Shown here piece by piece: positions 13,739 through 24,037 of a stretch of 31,401 bases of DNA (its first letter is position 1; the number at the start of each line of letters is the position of its first letter). A program made the position numbers and the translations under genes. Under the pieces are notes generated by a model. The model worked only from the letters and a program-made list of their open reading frames with translations, did no database searches and had not been told where the DNA came from. This stretch comes from Phaeoceros laevis (Eukaryota; Anthocerotophyta; Anthocerotopsida; Notothyladales): positions 107,195 to 138,595 of the forward strand of contig JBNGIQ010009445.1 of NCBI GenBank assembly GCA_049999765.1. The letters are read 5' to 3'.

Positions 13739-14668
13739 ATGGCGATGGCGGCAGGCGCACAACTAAGAGTGCCCCTGAGCTCCTCGGGACTGAGCTCGTT
13801 GGAAAGTTTGCGACTATCTTCTTCAGCGTCTCGGATTCAGGTGGTGCAGGTGCGTCCTTTGAGGCAGCAGCAGTTGAGGCTTGTGTGCGTGGCAGCTGCT
13901 TCCACCAAGGGCAAGAATGCCCCTCAGAAGTCGCTGCTGCGGCCGCTGCCTCAAAAGGGTGGGCGCAACAGCAGCGGGAGGATCACTGTGCGGCACCAGG
14001 GCGGAGGGCACAAGCGGCGGTACCGGGTGATTGATTTCCGCAGGAAGGACAAGGAGGGCGTGGCGGCGACTGTGGCGGGCATCGAGTACGACCCCAACAG
14101 GACAGCCAGGATCGCGCTGATTCAATACGCGGACGGGGAGAAGCGCTACATTTTGGCTCCTCGCAACCTGAGGGCGGGTGACCCCGTGGAGTCGGGAGAA
14201 GCGGCTGGCATCCGGGTGGGGAATTCTCTACCCCTGTCCGCCATTCCCATCGGAACCCGGGTGCACGCCGTGGAGCTGATCCCCGGCAACGGCGCCAAGA
14301 TTGCCCGGAGCGCGGGCAATGGTGCCGATTTGGTTGGTAAGGATGGAGGGATGGCAATTCTGAAGCTGCCGTCCGGAGAAGTGCGCAAGATTCATTTGCA
14401 GTGCAGGGCCACAGTGGGCGAGGTGGGCCGCGCGGAACGCAAGCTGGAGGTGCTGGGCAAGGCCGGGCGGTCGCGATGGAAGGGCATCCGTCCCACTGTG
14501 CGTGGTTGCGCCATGAATCCCTGCGATCACCCCCACGGAGGAGGTGAGGGCAGGACCAGCCAGGGCCGCGTGCCCGTCAATCCCTGGGGCAAGCCTGCCC
14601 GCGGAGTGAAGACCCGAAAGCCTCATCTCCCCAGCGATGCCGTCATCGTTAGAAGGCGCACTAAGTAG
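13739..14668 (+). CDS. RPL2: Organellar ribosomal protein uL2 (L2), nuclear, with transit peptide
   Basis: A single 309-codon exon with a strong start context (GCAGCCATGGCG). Residues 1 to about 55 are rich in Ser, Ala, Arg and Gln without acidic clusters and end near RLVCVAAAS, which resembles a chloroplast transit peptide. The remainder is bacterial-type uL2: [50 protein letters not shown], and the peptidyl-transferase loop [13 protein letters not shown] (about 259-271) with its conserved histidines. uL2 stabilises subunit joining and the peptidyl-transferase centre of the large ribosomal subunit. The extreme N-terminal uL2 segment before GGRN is short. Plastid L2 is usually plastome-encoded and mitochondrial L2 is often nuclear in plants, so the target could be either organelle or both; the transit peptide looks plastid-like. 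The gene is GC-rich compared with its surroundings and shows no damage. Confidence 0.95.
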   Translation: MAMAAGAQLRVPLSSSGLSSLESLRLSSSASRIQVVQVRPLRQQQLRLVCVAAASTKGKNAPQKSLLRPLPQKGGRNSSGRITVRHQGGGHKRRYRVIDFRRKDKEGVAATVAGIEYDPNRTARIALIQYADGEKRYILAPRNLRAGDPVESGEAAGIRVGNSLPLSAIPIGTRVHAVELIPGNGAKIARSAGNGADLVGKDGGMAILKLPSGEVRKIHLQCRATVGEVGRAERKLEVLGKAGRSRWKGIRPTVRGCAMNPCDHPHGGGEGRTSQGRVPVNPWGKPARGVKTRKPHLPSDAVIVRRRTK

Positions 14669-15549
14669 AGGCGACAGGTCTGCTCTGTGTAGCATCGCCC
14701 GGGATGGGCCAAATTCTTTAGGTTGCAACCTTCGTACCCCTCATTTTGTTGCATAGACACCTCCCTCAACGGGATGTGCTTTCCTCTTCTCCTCCGGATG
14801 ATGCAACACTGGTTTAGGTTTCTATACAGCCATGCAGCTGCCAGGGCTTAGGAACAGAGCAGTGGGCAGCGGTGGGCACCAGCTCCCAGTCACTTGTCTG
14901 TAGGAACAGTAGTTCTCAAGCATGTTTTGGAATGAAGGAAAACTCACATGTCGTGGAATGAAGGAAAAACCCATTTGTGAAAGACCTCTCCGCTGTACGT
15001 CCTTCACCCGAGAGAAGGGTTCCTCTGAATTCGCTGTCTTTATCGATCCATCTTAACCTTTCCGGACTCAGAACCGAAAGCCCAAAAACGCTGTCCATTT
15101 CAGGTCAGTGCCGTGCTATTTTACCGGGAACCGACCGCCTCTTCATCCCGTGCCCGGTGAAGGCTGGTCACGTGTCTACCCTGGTTAGGCCCGGGCGGTT
15201 GGATTTCGCGCTCGAGGCTGGCCGCGAACTCTTGGTAGTTGCTGCCCCTAACCGCAATGGGACCGGTTCCACCTGCCATGGAAAGTAATACCGGTCGATG
15301 TGGCGGGCATCAGCCGGTCAGCAGGTGAGGTGACCACTTCTAACCTAATTTTCACGGTGATAGTCAGCTGACTCAGCTCTTCTTTGTCAAATCTGGTACG
15401 GGCTGGAAAGACTGAAACAAGTGCTATTTACCGATATACGGCACCACGTTGTCCAAACTTTGGGAATGGGGACAAAAGAAAACGAAATCGACCCGTTTTT
15501 GGATGGTGTCCGGAAAAGGGGTGACCTCCAAATAGTTGCCTGCTTCTTC

Positions 15550-15725
15550 ATTTCTTCAGGAAGCGGAGTTCCTGTGTCTTGGCCTTGAAGAGCTGCCACC
15601 ATTTCCGCCTGCTGTTCCTTGTAGGCTTGTGCTCTCTTAAAAGGTGACTGAACTACAGCACTGTTGGAAATGTCACTCTCCTCTTGTGGAACGGGTTTAC
15701 CTGGAAGACCTGTAAGTACGTCCAC
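15550..15725 (-). other. Possible isolated exon or gene fragment of unknown family
   Basis: On the minus strand the frame from 15725 to about 15550 reads like coding sequence (LPGKPVPQEESDISNS, SPFKRAQAYKEQQAEM, DTGTPLPEEMKKQ). It is preceded by an acceptor-like TTACAG near 15709. Further on, the frame turns low-quality. I do not recognise the family and found no neighbouring exons, so it may be a remnant. Confidence 0.3.
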
Positions 15726-16761
15726 CCGATGCTCCTTGTAGTCCTTAAGGGAGGGTGCTAACTATAGGAAGTGAAGGAGAAGGAGATGATGAACTCTAGG
15801 AACTATTGTTTTGAAAAACCGGTGAGGCAGGCTGTGGTATCGGCTCACCCCGCGTTTCAGCAGGAAATACCGCTTTGTGTGTGTGTTTATTCCGGTCCCT
15901 TCGGGATGGCTCTAACAAGCTTAGCTTCAAGTAATGGTTCTCAAGTAATGTAATGGCTGTGGTGGACACACACAACTCCGGCAGGTGATAAGTGCCTGTA
16001 TACAACAATTTCGTGGTAAGAGAACCAGGGTATTTCCCATTTTGTATTTTGTACGCACATATTTACTTTTTTGTATTTCCTACTTGGTGACCCTTCATTT
16101 GCTGGAGCCTGGAGTGTGGTCTCGACTCTCGACTATCGAACCCTGCAAACACCATAAATTCAATATCATATCATGTGTTTAAAGAGACAGCATGGCGCTT
16201 GATTTGTAGCATCTCCTTGGAAGGGATGCCGGTTGTGCTGGTTGTGCCGGTTGCGATCGCAAGATCTATTTTACTTGCTGGTGCCTTAGGCTACCCTGCA
16301 ATTCCTCCACCACCACCAGTACGTTGATGCACTTAGCAAGGTTAGAACGAAAGAATGTCCAATTTAGTGCTCGATAGATCATTAGATCAGTAATTTATCT
16401 TCCAGAGATCCTAACATAACCTAGAACCTAACCGCTATACATGTAGCTCGCACCACCTTTTACACTTTCATTCATCCAAGTTTTGTAACACACTGGCAGT
16501 ACCTTGACAATTTTTGTGAGCACAGTTTTAAGACTGGTGAATCATGAATGCACTTGGACACAATGAACGTGCGGTCGCAGATTGTTGCCTTAGGCTTGAT
16601 GACCTAGGATACATGTGTATTAACTAAGTGCCTATAATGGCACTTGCCCTGGTTTCGTCTGGACAAGTGTGGCAGTGATCAGCTGAAAATTAGGAGAACG
16701 GCTTTCGTGGTCTCGGATGCTGAAAAGTCGCTCCTAGGAGCATGGTTTACGCCTCCACCTG

Positions 16762-16797
16762 AATCGGTTACCCAACACTAATCGGTTACCCAACACT
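16762..16797. repeat. Perfect 18-bp tandem duplication
   Basis: AATCGGTTACCCAACACT occurs twice head to tail with no difference (16762-16779 and 16780-16797), about 430 bp upstream of the ROCO start. It resembles in kind the small perfect tandem duplications inside that locus. Confidence 0.95.
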
Positions 16798-16939
16798 GCA
16801 TGGAGGTAACAGTAGCACCTACGAGTTTTCTGGTCGAAAACCCCGCTCTATTATTAGGTGGAGGAAGAAAGTTTATTTATCGTGGTTTGGGTTTGGGTAA
16901 GAATCGTGGAGGTGTCAGGCTATGTCTTCGTGTAGAAAG

Positions 16940-17115
16940 TTCGTGGAAGAGAGAACGCGCGTCGTGGAAAGTGCTTGGACACAACTTCCTTTACAGGCAC
17001 CAACTCCTCTCTCTAGACCTTTCAGGATCCGGAGCTCGATATCTCTTTGCGATTGGTGGAAGAGAGAATGCGCGTCGAGGCACAGCTTGGGCACCGACTC
17101 CTCTCTACATGGAGC
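16940..17115. repeat. Diverged direct repeat upstream of ROCO locus
   Basis: GTGGAAGAGAGAACGCGCGTCG at about 16943 recurs as GTGGAAGAGAGAATGCGCGTCG at about 17056. Each is followed by a GCTTGG...CACC..ACTCCTCTCT tail, with an indel of roughly 17 bp between copies. This is a degenerate duplication with a 113-bp offset. Confidence 0.7.
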
Positions 17116-17784
17116 ACTACACATGTGCTACACATTGTGACCTGCCCGAACTGACGATTCCCACGCGATGGTCGGGTCCTAGCAAACTTCTCCGGACCCC
17201 CGAGTCGGGCACATCTGATCCTTGGACGCATGGCTGCCCAGGGTACGAGTAGCGCCACTAGTGGCCCCGGGCCGTCGCCTCTTTCGGCAGAGGACATGGT
17301 TGCCCTTGCAACCACCCTCTTGCCCTCTCTTCTTCTTCTTCAACCTCCCCACATTCCCGAGGACTTACTGAATTATGGCTTGATCGGCAAGAAGGACGTT
17401 GAGTGGTTGGCAGGTTGGGTGCGTGCAGCGCGTCCAGACCTCAAAGAGCTTGCGGATGCCTGCACCCACGGAGTCGCCTTGGCTCTCCTCTCCCTTTCTA
17501 CTGCTGTCAAGGACGAGTCGACAATATGGGTTTCCGAGGAGGTTGGCGATGCGGCATGTCTGAGCGAGGAGACGGTGGCAGCATTCTACGCAACCCTCCA
17601 CTCCAATTCCGTTGTGGAAGAGCTGACCATCAAAGGAGCTGCATTTGGCACGCCAGCGGCAGCTGCACAACTGGGCCGATGCCTCAACCTCAACTCTTCT
17701 CTCCGAGAACTGAAGATCTTTAAGGTAGACGGTTTCGGCGGAGAGGCAGCGTGGACTGCCTTGTCGGAGGCGCTCACCTCCAAC

Positions 17785-17884
17785 NNNNNNNNNNNNNNNN
17801 NNNNNNNNNNNNNNNNNNNNNNNNNNNNNNNNNNNNNNNNNNNNNNNNNNNNNNNNNNNNNNNNNNNNNNNNNNNNNNNNNNNN
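17785..17884. other. Assembly gap (100 N)
   Basis: Exactly 100 unknown bases lie inside the LRR part of the ROCO locus. The round length suggests a placeholder, so true spacing and reading frame across it are unknown. Confidence 0.99.
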
Positions 17885-18753
17885 ACGCCACCATCCAAAA
17901 CCTCGAAGTCCACGTCGGTGGCGTAGGAATGAGTGGCCACATGAGCCCCAAATTTGCCGAAGCCTCCGACAAGTTGTCCGCCCTGCGGATTTTCAGCTTG
18001 TATCTTTATGGTGGAGAAAGAGCGACATTGGGGGATTTGGAAGGCTGGGGCCAGATGCTGGCGCATGAGCGTTGCCCTCTCACAGAGCTTCACTTGTGGT
18101 TGCCAGCACGCGGAGGTGGACTTGCGGCCATCTGTGAGGGTATGCTCACCAATACTAGTGTGCAAAAGCTCAGCATTGGGGGTTATGATCATGAAGCATT
18201 TGGGGTAATGATTGAAGACGCAAATGCGGAGGCCCTGGCGGCCATGCTGCGCACCAACCGTACTCTGAAAACATTGAACATGAGTTGGCAGGCATTCTAT
18301 GGAACGCCAAGGTGGTTGACCAGGGTTTGTCATGTAACAACGGTTTGGAGAAGCTTGCCATCAGCCTGGACCCCGATGGTCCATATCCACTCTTGACGCT
18401 GTTGCAGCAGCCACCCAGGGGAACTAGTCCTACTACTACGACGGCTACAGCAACAAGTAGGAGCACTTGTCCAGCACAGCTTCGAAAGCTAAGCCTTGGA
18501 AACCCCCGAGGTCAAGGCTTCCCCACCGCCTCTGCCTTGGGGGACATGTTGGCCTCCAATCGCGCCCTGCTGGAGCTCGACCTGTTAGGTGCTCCTTATT
18601 CCGAGGAGGAGTGGGCCACAACCATCATCCCCGCACTCGCCAACAACCAGTCCCTTCGTAGGCTTGGCCTTCGACATTGCAAGAGTGTGGATGGTGAGCT
18701 TGTTTATGACGCCCTGTTGGAGCTTTTGGAATCCAACACTTGCATCCAGCACA

Positions 18754-18841
18754 TTGATGTAAACAGCACACCTTTGTGGTTCGAAGGTAAGGCTGCATTG
18801 ATGTAAACAGCACACCTTTGTGGTTCGAAGGTAAGGCTGCA
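18754..18841 (+). repeat. Perfect 44-bp tandem duplication in ROCO locus
   Basis: The unit 18754-18797 is repeated without change at 18798-18841. The length is 2 modulo 3, so reading enters a TAA at 18804. Skipping one copy joins the LRR frame (STPLWFEGKAA) directly to VVEEQVKANQEYR. Because the unit contains AAG|GTAAGG, the interval 18787-18830 has GT and AG borders, like an intron, though 44 nt is below usual plant intron size. Confidence 0.95.
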
Positions 18842-18856
18842 GTTGTGGAGGAGCAG

Positions 18857-18969
18857 GTAAAGGCCAACCAGGAGTATAGAGCGGCCAACCAAGTAAAGGC
18901 CAACCAGCGGCCAACCAAGTAAAGGCCAACCAGGAGTATAGAGCGGCCAACCAGGAGTATAGAGCGGCC
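18857..18969 (+). repeat. Expanded short tandem repeat in ROCO locus
   Basis: Units of 36, 26 and 36 bp plus a 15-bp partial unit, all versions of GTAAAGGCCAACCAGGAG followed by TATAGAGCGGCC. The 26-bp unit lacks 10 bp. The presumed ancestral segment is one 30-bp copy coding VKANQEYRAA, so 83 bp were gained (2 modulo 3). A GT at 18857 and an AG ending at 18954 would define a 98-nt interval whose removal also restores the local frame. Confidence 0.9.
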
Positions 18970-19166
18970 TTGAAGGATGTCTCAACCACTCTCATCAACT
19001 CATGCCGCCTAGTGCTCTGCGGCCCTCCCTATGCAGGGAAGACCACGCTCTTTGAAACCATGATGCGTCTCCAAAATCATGATGGCCGTGGATGGATGAT
19101 GATGAAGAAGCTTGCAACCGGCAAGTGGCCATGGTTACTCAAACACGACGACAAGCTTGAGCTGAG

Positions 19167-19218
19167 CAAGAGGACAAGGGGGAGAACCATCAGCTCAAGA
19201 GGACAAGGGGGAGAACCA
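19167..19218 (+). repeat. 23-bp direct repeat with 6-bp filler in Roc domain
   Basis: A 23-bp block at 19167-19189 recurs exactly at 19196-19218, separated by TCAGCT. The net gain of 29 bp (2 modulo 3) breaks the Roc frame. Reading from the second copy gives KRTRGRTRGIDIHPAK, leading straight into WDFAGQ, as expected for an intact Roc domain. Confidence 0.95.
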
Positions 19219-19820
19219 GGGGGATCGACATTCACCCCGCGAAAATCCAGGAGTTGACCTTGTGGATGTGGGACTTTGCTGGTCAAACAGAGTTCCATTC
19301 CTTACAGGACTTCATCTTCCCCAACGACAGCAGCGTTCATGCTGCCACTGCCTTTGTGTTCATCTTTAATCCCATCTTGGATGACAATACCAGCAACAAG
19401 AGGGGTGGAGGACAAGGCATCAAGAGCGAGCACCAGTTTAAGCAGGCGTTTTCATACTGGCTTAGGTTCATTTGCTCCAACGCCAAACCACGACCCTCTC
19501 GTGCCTCCAAGCCTTTGGTGTTGTGTGATGACTTGGTTGTCATCACACACAAAGACAGCTTGAAAACTCGAAGGACGAGGCAGGATGTGCAGTTGGCAGC
19601 AAAGGAGTGGGTCCGTGACATGGCTAGCACGTTTGGGCACCTTGTCACATTGGAAGTTTACAACCTCTTCTTTGTGGATGCTACCGACCGGGACGACCCC
19701 CAACTCATCAACTTTGTGGCTAACTTAGCTAGTTCACTCCGTAGCAGGATTGGCAATGTGGCCACGGTGCCAACCATTTGCGATGCTGTGGCTACAGCTT
19801 TAGGCCAAGGAGGATCCGGA

Positions 19821-19860
19821 CAACAACAGCAGTTGGAGCCCAACAACAGCAGTTGGAGCC
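19821..19860 (+). repeat. Perfect 20-bp tandem duplication at Roc-COR junction
   Basis: CAACAACAGCAGTTGGAGCC is present twice in a row (19821-19840, 19841-19860). The 20-bp gain (2 modulo 3) shifts the frame. With one copy, GQQQQLEP leads directly into IISIQDFQSL at the start of COR. Confidence 0.97.
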
Positions 19861-21799
19861 CATCATCTCCATTCAGGATTTTCAGAGCCTTTGCAAATCC
19901 GCAGCAGAAGAGTTGTCTCTACAGCAACTCGTGAGCAATACCAGCGCTGTAGACAAACTGCCGAAAGCGATAGCCGCTTACTTGCGTGATGCAGGGGAAG
20001 TGCTCTACTTTCCCGACTTGCCTTTCATTGTGAGGAACCCTCGCTGGTTTGCTCATGGGATTCTCGGTTACCTCGTCAACATCTTTTCTGACCATGATGA
20101 TGATGATGCTCCTTCAACTTCTTGTTGTGCGATGAAAAGACAGGCGCACCGAATGAGGAAACAAGACGCCTTCCGAAACGGACTTGTGAGCAAGGACTCC
20201 CTCTCCGAGTTGCTCCAAACGGCTCTCAATGAACTTGGCCTTAACCCCAATGGAGTCAGCACGGATTAACTGATCCAATTGATGGAAGAGTTGGATCTTT
20301 GTTATCCAACTGGGCATGACAGTAAGTATTTGGTACCAGCCGTCTTTGAGGACGAGGGTGACAAAGCTGCAAATGGGGAGAGGCAGAGGTCGTGGAAGGC
20401 TTCGTCCTCCACACGCAATGCCATCTTTGTGACCAGAAGACTTGAGTGCTCCGACCCCATTCGAACTTTTGTGACACCTGGTTTCTTCCCGCGTCTGCAA
20501 GTGAGTATCTAGCTACACTAGTCCGTCCCTTCGTAGCCATGGACATCGATGTGAATAGTGGATGCCTACTGGCAGAGTTCATGCCTTCTGCACTTTTTTT
20601 TTTATCAACTGAGTGTAACATCAAGATAATGCATACATGTATGTCTGCTTGCAGGTTGTGTTGCATAATAAGGCGGGTGAGTGGGCTAAGGACAAGAATA
20701 GTGACAACTGCACTCTTGACAAGAATCTATGCCGCCTTTACTTCAACGGCATGGAGATTCTGGTGGAGCACAGTGGTTCCTCCGGCTACTCGGTGGACAT
20801 CATGGTCCAGTCTTGCCAGCCACGTAGGGAAACCGTGAAGTTTGTGGAGTCGCATATCATCAGCAGCATCCGTCGGCTGTGTGCATCCAGGAAAGGATGC
20901 CAGGGTGTGACTTTGGCGGAGGCCATCATCCGGCCTGACTATGTTGGGCCACATGGGATTGTCTTGTGTCGTTACAGCACACCATATTGGTTCACGACCT
21001 CAAACAGTTGATGGCCAGCATCCCCAACTACATGCATAGTTGGAATGCAGTTACGGGCGAGGATGGCACTGTCATCTTACGTTCTGCACACCACCATCCC
21101 AAGCTTCTTCTGGATGGGGAAGGCCACGGAGAGGCAGGCCCAGTTGCAGGCATTCAGGAAGCAGACTTCGTCAGCGATATGCCCAAACTCATTCTAGTCA
21201 CAAGGCAAGACGTAAACTGGGCTCGGGACATGGCTGCAAAGGCTGCAAAGATGCTCGAGGCCTGGAGAGCGGAGTCTTTCCGCCTCCATCTGCAGTGTGA
21301 ATGTCGAGAAGGGCCTCACAACGTGACGGAGCAACCTGGCCGCACCTTGTACGTGGCAGACCAACGATTTATGATGGTCCAGCGCGCAGGTGCCCAAGCA
21401 GCCGGGGTTGTGGCAGCAGGACTGCAGGTCGGGGGTTTGTTTGTGCCAGGTCTGGCTGTGGCCGGAGGTGTTGCCAGTGGTCTCGGACAATCGCACAAGC
21501 CGACTCCTATTTTCCCCTTCGACATTGAGACCTTGAGCCAGCGGATCACCTCTGCCAGGCCAAGGAACGTCGAAGTGCCACCGGAGGCGCTGCGGGAGGA
21601 GGTGGAGAAGGATCTGCAGAGCAGTACAGAAGGTAGCTGGTTGCGTGCGTTTCTCAATCCGGATGCACAAGCTTTCACAACCGATTTCCGGCTCAGAAAG
21701 GTGCAGTACATCACTTCTCCACTAGCAGGGTCCACGGCCTGGCTGTGCGATCGGCACTGGACGGAAGGCCGGGATCAGCGGTCTCTCAGAGGGGTTTGA

Positions 21800-24037
21800 T
21801 GATGACCAGGTGCAAACCTGCAGAATTCCAGGCTGAGCATGGATTTCAACTTGTCTAAAAGAATCAGCCAGTGTAGACACTTTGTACTGCAGGTGCGTTT
21901 TTGTGTGAATTGGCTGGACGCCTCGTCGGAGCAGTGGTGCACTGTTGAGCGGCTGAGAAGGAGATGAAGTTATGGCATCCAGGATACTACTGATCATGAG
22001 GTCTGAGCAAGCTATGGTGGTAGGAACATTTTAGGGCCTGGTTGAAGTAGTGTTCGCTGAATGAGAAGCTTCAAGTCCAGCATCTACTGTGAAGCTATTT
22101 GAGCATCTAGCCTTGGTATTGTTCAGTTTGTTTCGTTGGAGTCTCATTGCTGTTCTCCCCCTTCTGTTCGGTCCTGCAGGTGTGGGAACTTTATCTAGGG
22201 GCTTGATCAGGTGCCAATTTCAACCCTCAGAACTCAGCCCGAGCATGGAAGGCCAGGGAATGTCTCTTGGCGACAGTGCACTTTGCTATGCATCCAGTGA
22301 ACCAAGCTCACTGGTGAGTATTATCATGTCCTACCATAGAAAGGGATCTCTGAGTCCAGAGTAGATATACCTCAGACGAGGCATCTGAAAAGGTGTCTGT
22401 TTGTGATCATGTAGTGTCTGGCTGTTTAACGTGGGCACTTAAATCTTGCAGCAACAACTCCATTAAACCCCCCTCTGCATCAAGAGGACAGTCATTTCTC
22501 ACAACGGACCAAGAGGTGAGTGTGCTGGCTGCTTAGAGTGTGGGGGGAGGTGTAAATTGTGTTTAAATTGAAAAAGTGCCGATCCTCACTATAAAAAAAA
22601 AAGGAAGAGTGTGCTGGCTGCACCATCCGTTCTTATGGAGCTGCTGTTAGAGATGGGGCAGATTTCATAGACTGCCCCAGTTCAACTCGCAAAAGACGCT
22701 ATAGCTATTTGTCTCTAGGCAGCCTATCCTTCATAGGCATTTTCTATATTACTATTTATAACTGCGAAGAATTGAATTGGTGAGACGGTATCTACCCCTA
22801 TCGGTTCATGTTCGATCCCTAAACAGACCTTCGGAGGTTGTTTTGTCGGTTTTGTGTGAACCATGGATCCCGTCCGCCTATCAAGGAGGCGCTCCAGCGT
22901 TGCGCCATTGCTTGTAAGACTCTTCAATGGAAGGCTTTTTTTTGGAACTTTGGGACGAAGCGTTGAGAGTTTCACCTGACTTGACAGCTTTGTGATGAAC
23001 GTCTTGTTCAGGGAGTTTGATGCTTAAAATATGGCTCTTGTAACAGCTGTAACTGCTGTCAATATGCCATATTGTGGCGGGATAGTCTCATTGGATGTGA
23101 ACTAGGCTTGCCTGCATATGTAGTATGTACAGTCCCTAAAGGTTGCAGGTAGCTGCTATAGTTGGCATATGGGGCATGGACAGGAGGTCGAAGTGTGTTG
23201 ATGTAGGCAACGGTCGAGATGCGAGATTCAAACTCCCTGCTATATCATGGCAGGCCAAGCCATCACAAACGGGTTCAAGAGAGATCTGTTCAGGAAAAGG
23301 CCGCACGATCCAAACAATAGTCTATGCTCTGGCGTATGTACAATATGACGATGGATGGTGTGGCATGGACTGGGGCAATGCCAGAACAGGACGCCATAAT
23401 GGATGTGGAATTTATTTTCATCAATCTCAATGCTATGACACGTCCAGACGCTGTCACGTTGTGTTCACGAAGACTACCATCAGGTTCCACTTTAGCTAAC
23501 AACATTGATGCACCATTGGGGAAAAGCTGCAGTAGGACACGTGACCAGTCTCTTATTATAGAGGCAGTGCTTGTAACCAGGTCTTACAAGTATGGCCACC
23601 TTCTCTGCGAGTTGTATGGGCCCTGATACAGATGGCGTGGGTAAATATTTATTCCGAGGTACTTGTCGAGGTTGAGTACGATACTGGCATGTAGAGCTAT
23701 AGAATACCTGCACAACTGCTCACTTCAGCAGTTGACGCATGCAGCTGGTATAACGGAGCCTGTGTATTTACCGTGTCTACAGAGTAGTAAAATCAAGAAG
23801 CCAAGCACGATAGACGGGTGGAGTCTTTCGCGTGCTTCACTTTAGCAGACATTGCCAGGTTGGTTGGTGTGACGTGTCGTACCAACTCGCATTGTCGCCG
23901 GCACAAGGGGCTGCTACTGCTGCAGCCCTTCGATCGCCCCGCCCGGATGATCCTGCCTTCTGGAATTGCGCTTGTTCCACCGACAATGGCATGCAGGCTG
24001 CTTCCGGAATAGCTTGTGCATTGCGAGAGGCACAAGT
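21800..24037. other. Intergenic, no recognised gene
   Basis: After the ROCO locus the DNA has scattered short frames without family signatures. GAGTGTGCTGGCTGC is repeated near 22518 and 22606, the second next to a run of A (22591-22602). A SINE-like element near 22770-22946 is listed separately. The final few hundred bases should hold promoter and leader of the ABC1-family gene starting at 24038. Confidence 0.45.
22765..22946 (+). repeat. Possible tRNA-derived SINE
   Basis: TGGTGAGACGG (22778-22788) is a weak A box and TGTTCGATCCC (22809-22819) a good B box, 31 nt apart. A GC-rich body with the hairpin GGCGC/GCGCC follows, and the stretch ends in a T-run near 22937-22944. The overall size of about 180 bp fits a plant SINE. 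Target-site duplications are not clear. Confidence 0.35.

Larger units (their letters stand above)
14669..17229. other. Intergenic, mostly without recognisable features
   Basis: The first 100-200 bases are presumably the uL2 3' untranslated region. A possible coding fragment at 15560-15725 (minus) and small repeats near 16762 and 16940-17090 are listed separately. The rest has scattered short frames with stops on both strands. The last few hundred bases should hold the original promoter and leader of the ROCO locus at 17230. Confidence 0.45.
17230..21799 (+). pseudogene. LRR-Roc-COR (TORNADO1-like ROCO) locus, frame-disrupted
   Basis: Coding segments in order: ribonuclease-inhibitor-type leucine-rich repeats (17230 to about 18750, cut by a 100-N gap), a Roc GTPase domain with P-loop GPPYAGKTTL (near 19022), WDFAGQTEFH (near 19267) and THKD (near 19547), then a COR domain (about 19861-20900) and a C-terminal region ending SLRGV at 21799. 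The only plant family I know with this order is ROCO/TORNADO1, which acts in growth and patterning. A canonical 154-nt intron (20501-20654) joins FPRLQ to VVLHNKAG. The frame is broken by: a shift near 18285-18305; a 44-bp duplication (18754-18841); an expanded repeat (18857-18969); a 29-bp insertion by partial duplication (19167-19218); a 20-bp duplication (19821-19860); an in-frame TAA at 20267-20269 between VSTD and LIQLMEE; and a shift near 20960-20985. Either a recent pseudogene or an assembly problem. An N-terminal LRR fragment (stop at 18394-18396) could still be translated. Confidence 0.85.

Noticed and set aside
13823-14728. Minus-strand frames opposite uL2
   Set aside because: GC-rich antisense shadows of a clearly conserved ribosomal protein gene.
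16800-17252. 150-codon frame overlapping the ROCO start
   Set aside because: It opens at an ATG but runs across a degenerate direct repeat and has no domain; it is likely leader sequence.
18857-18969. CRISPR-like or other functional array
   Set aside because: The units are coding-sequence duplicates without unique spacers, in a plant nuclear gene.
23966-24037. N-terminal extension of the ABC1-family protein by 24 residues
   Set aside because: It would need a TTG start. The ATG at 24038 has a good plant context and is the first in frame.
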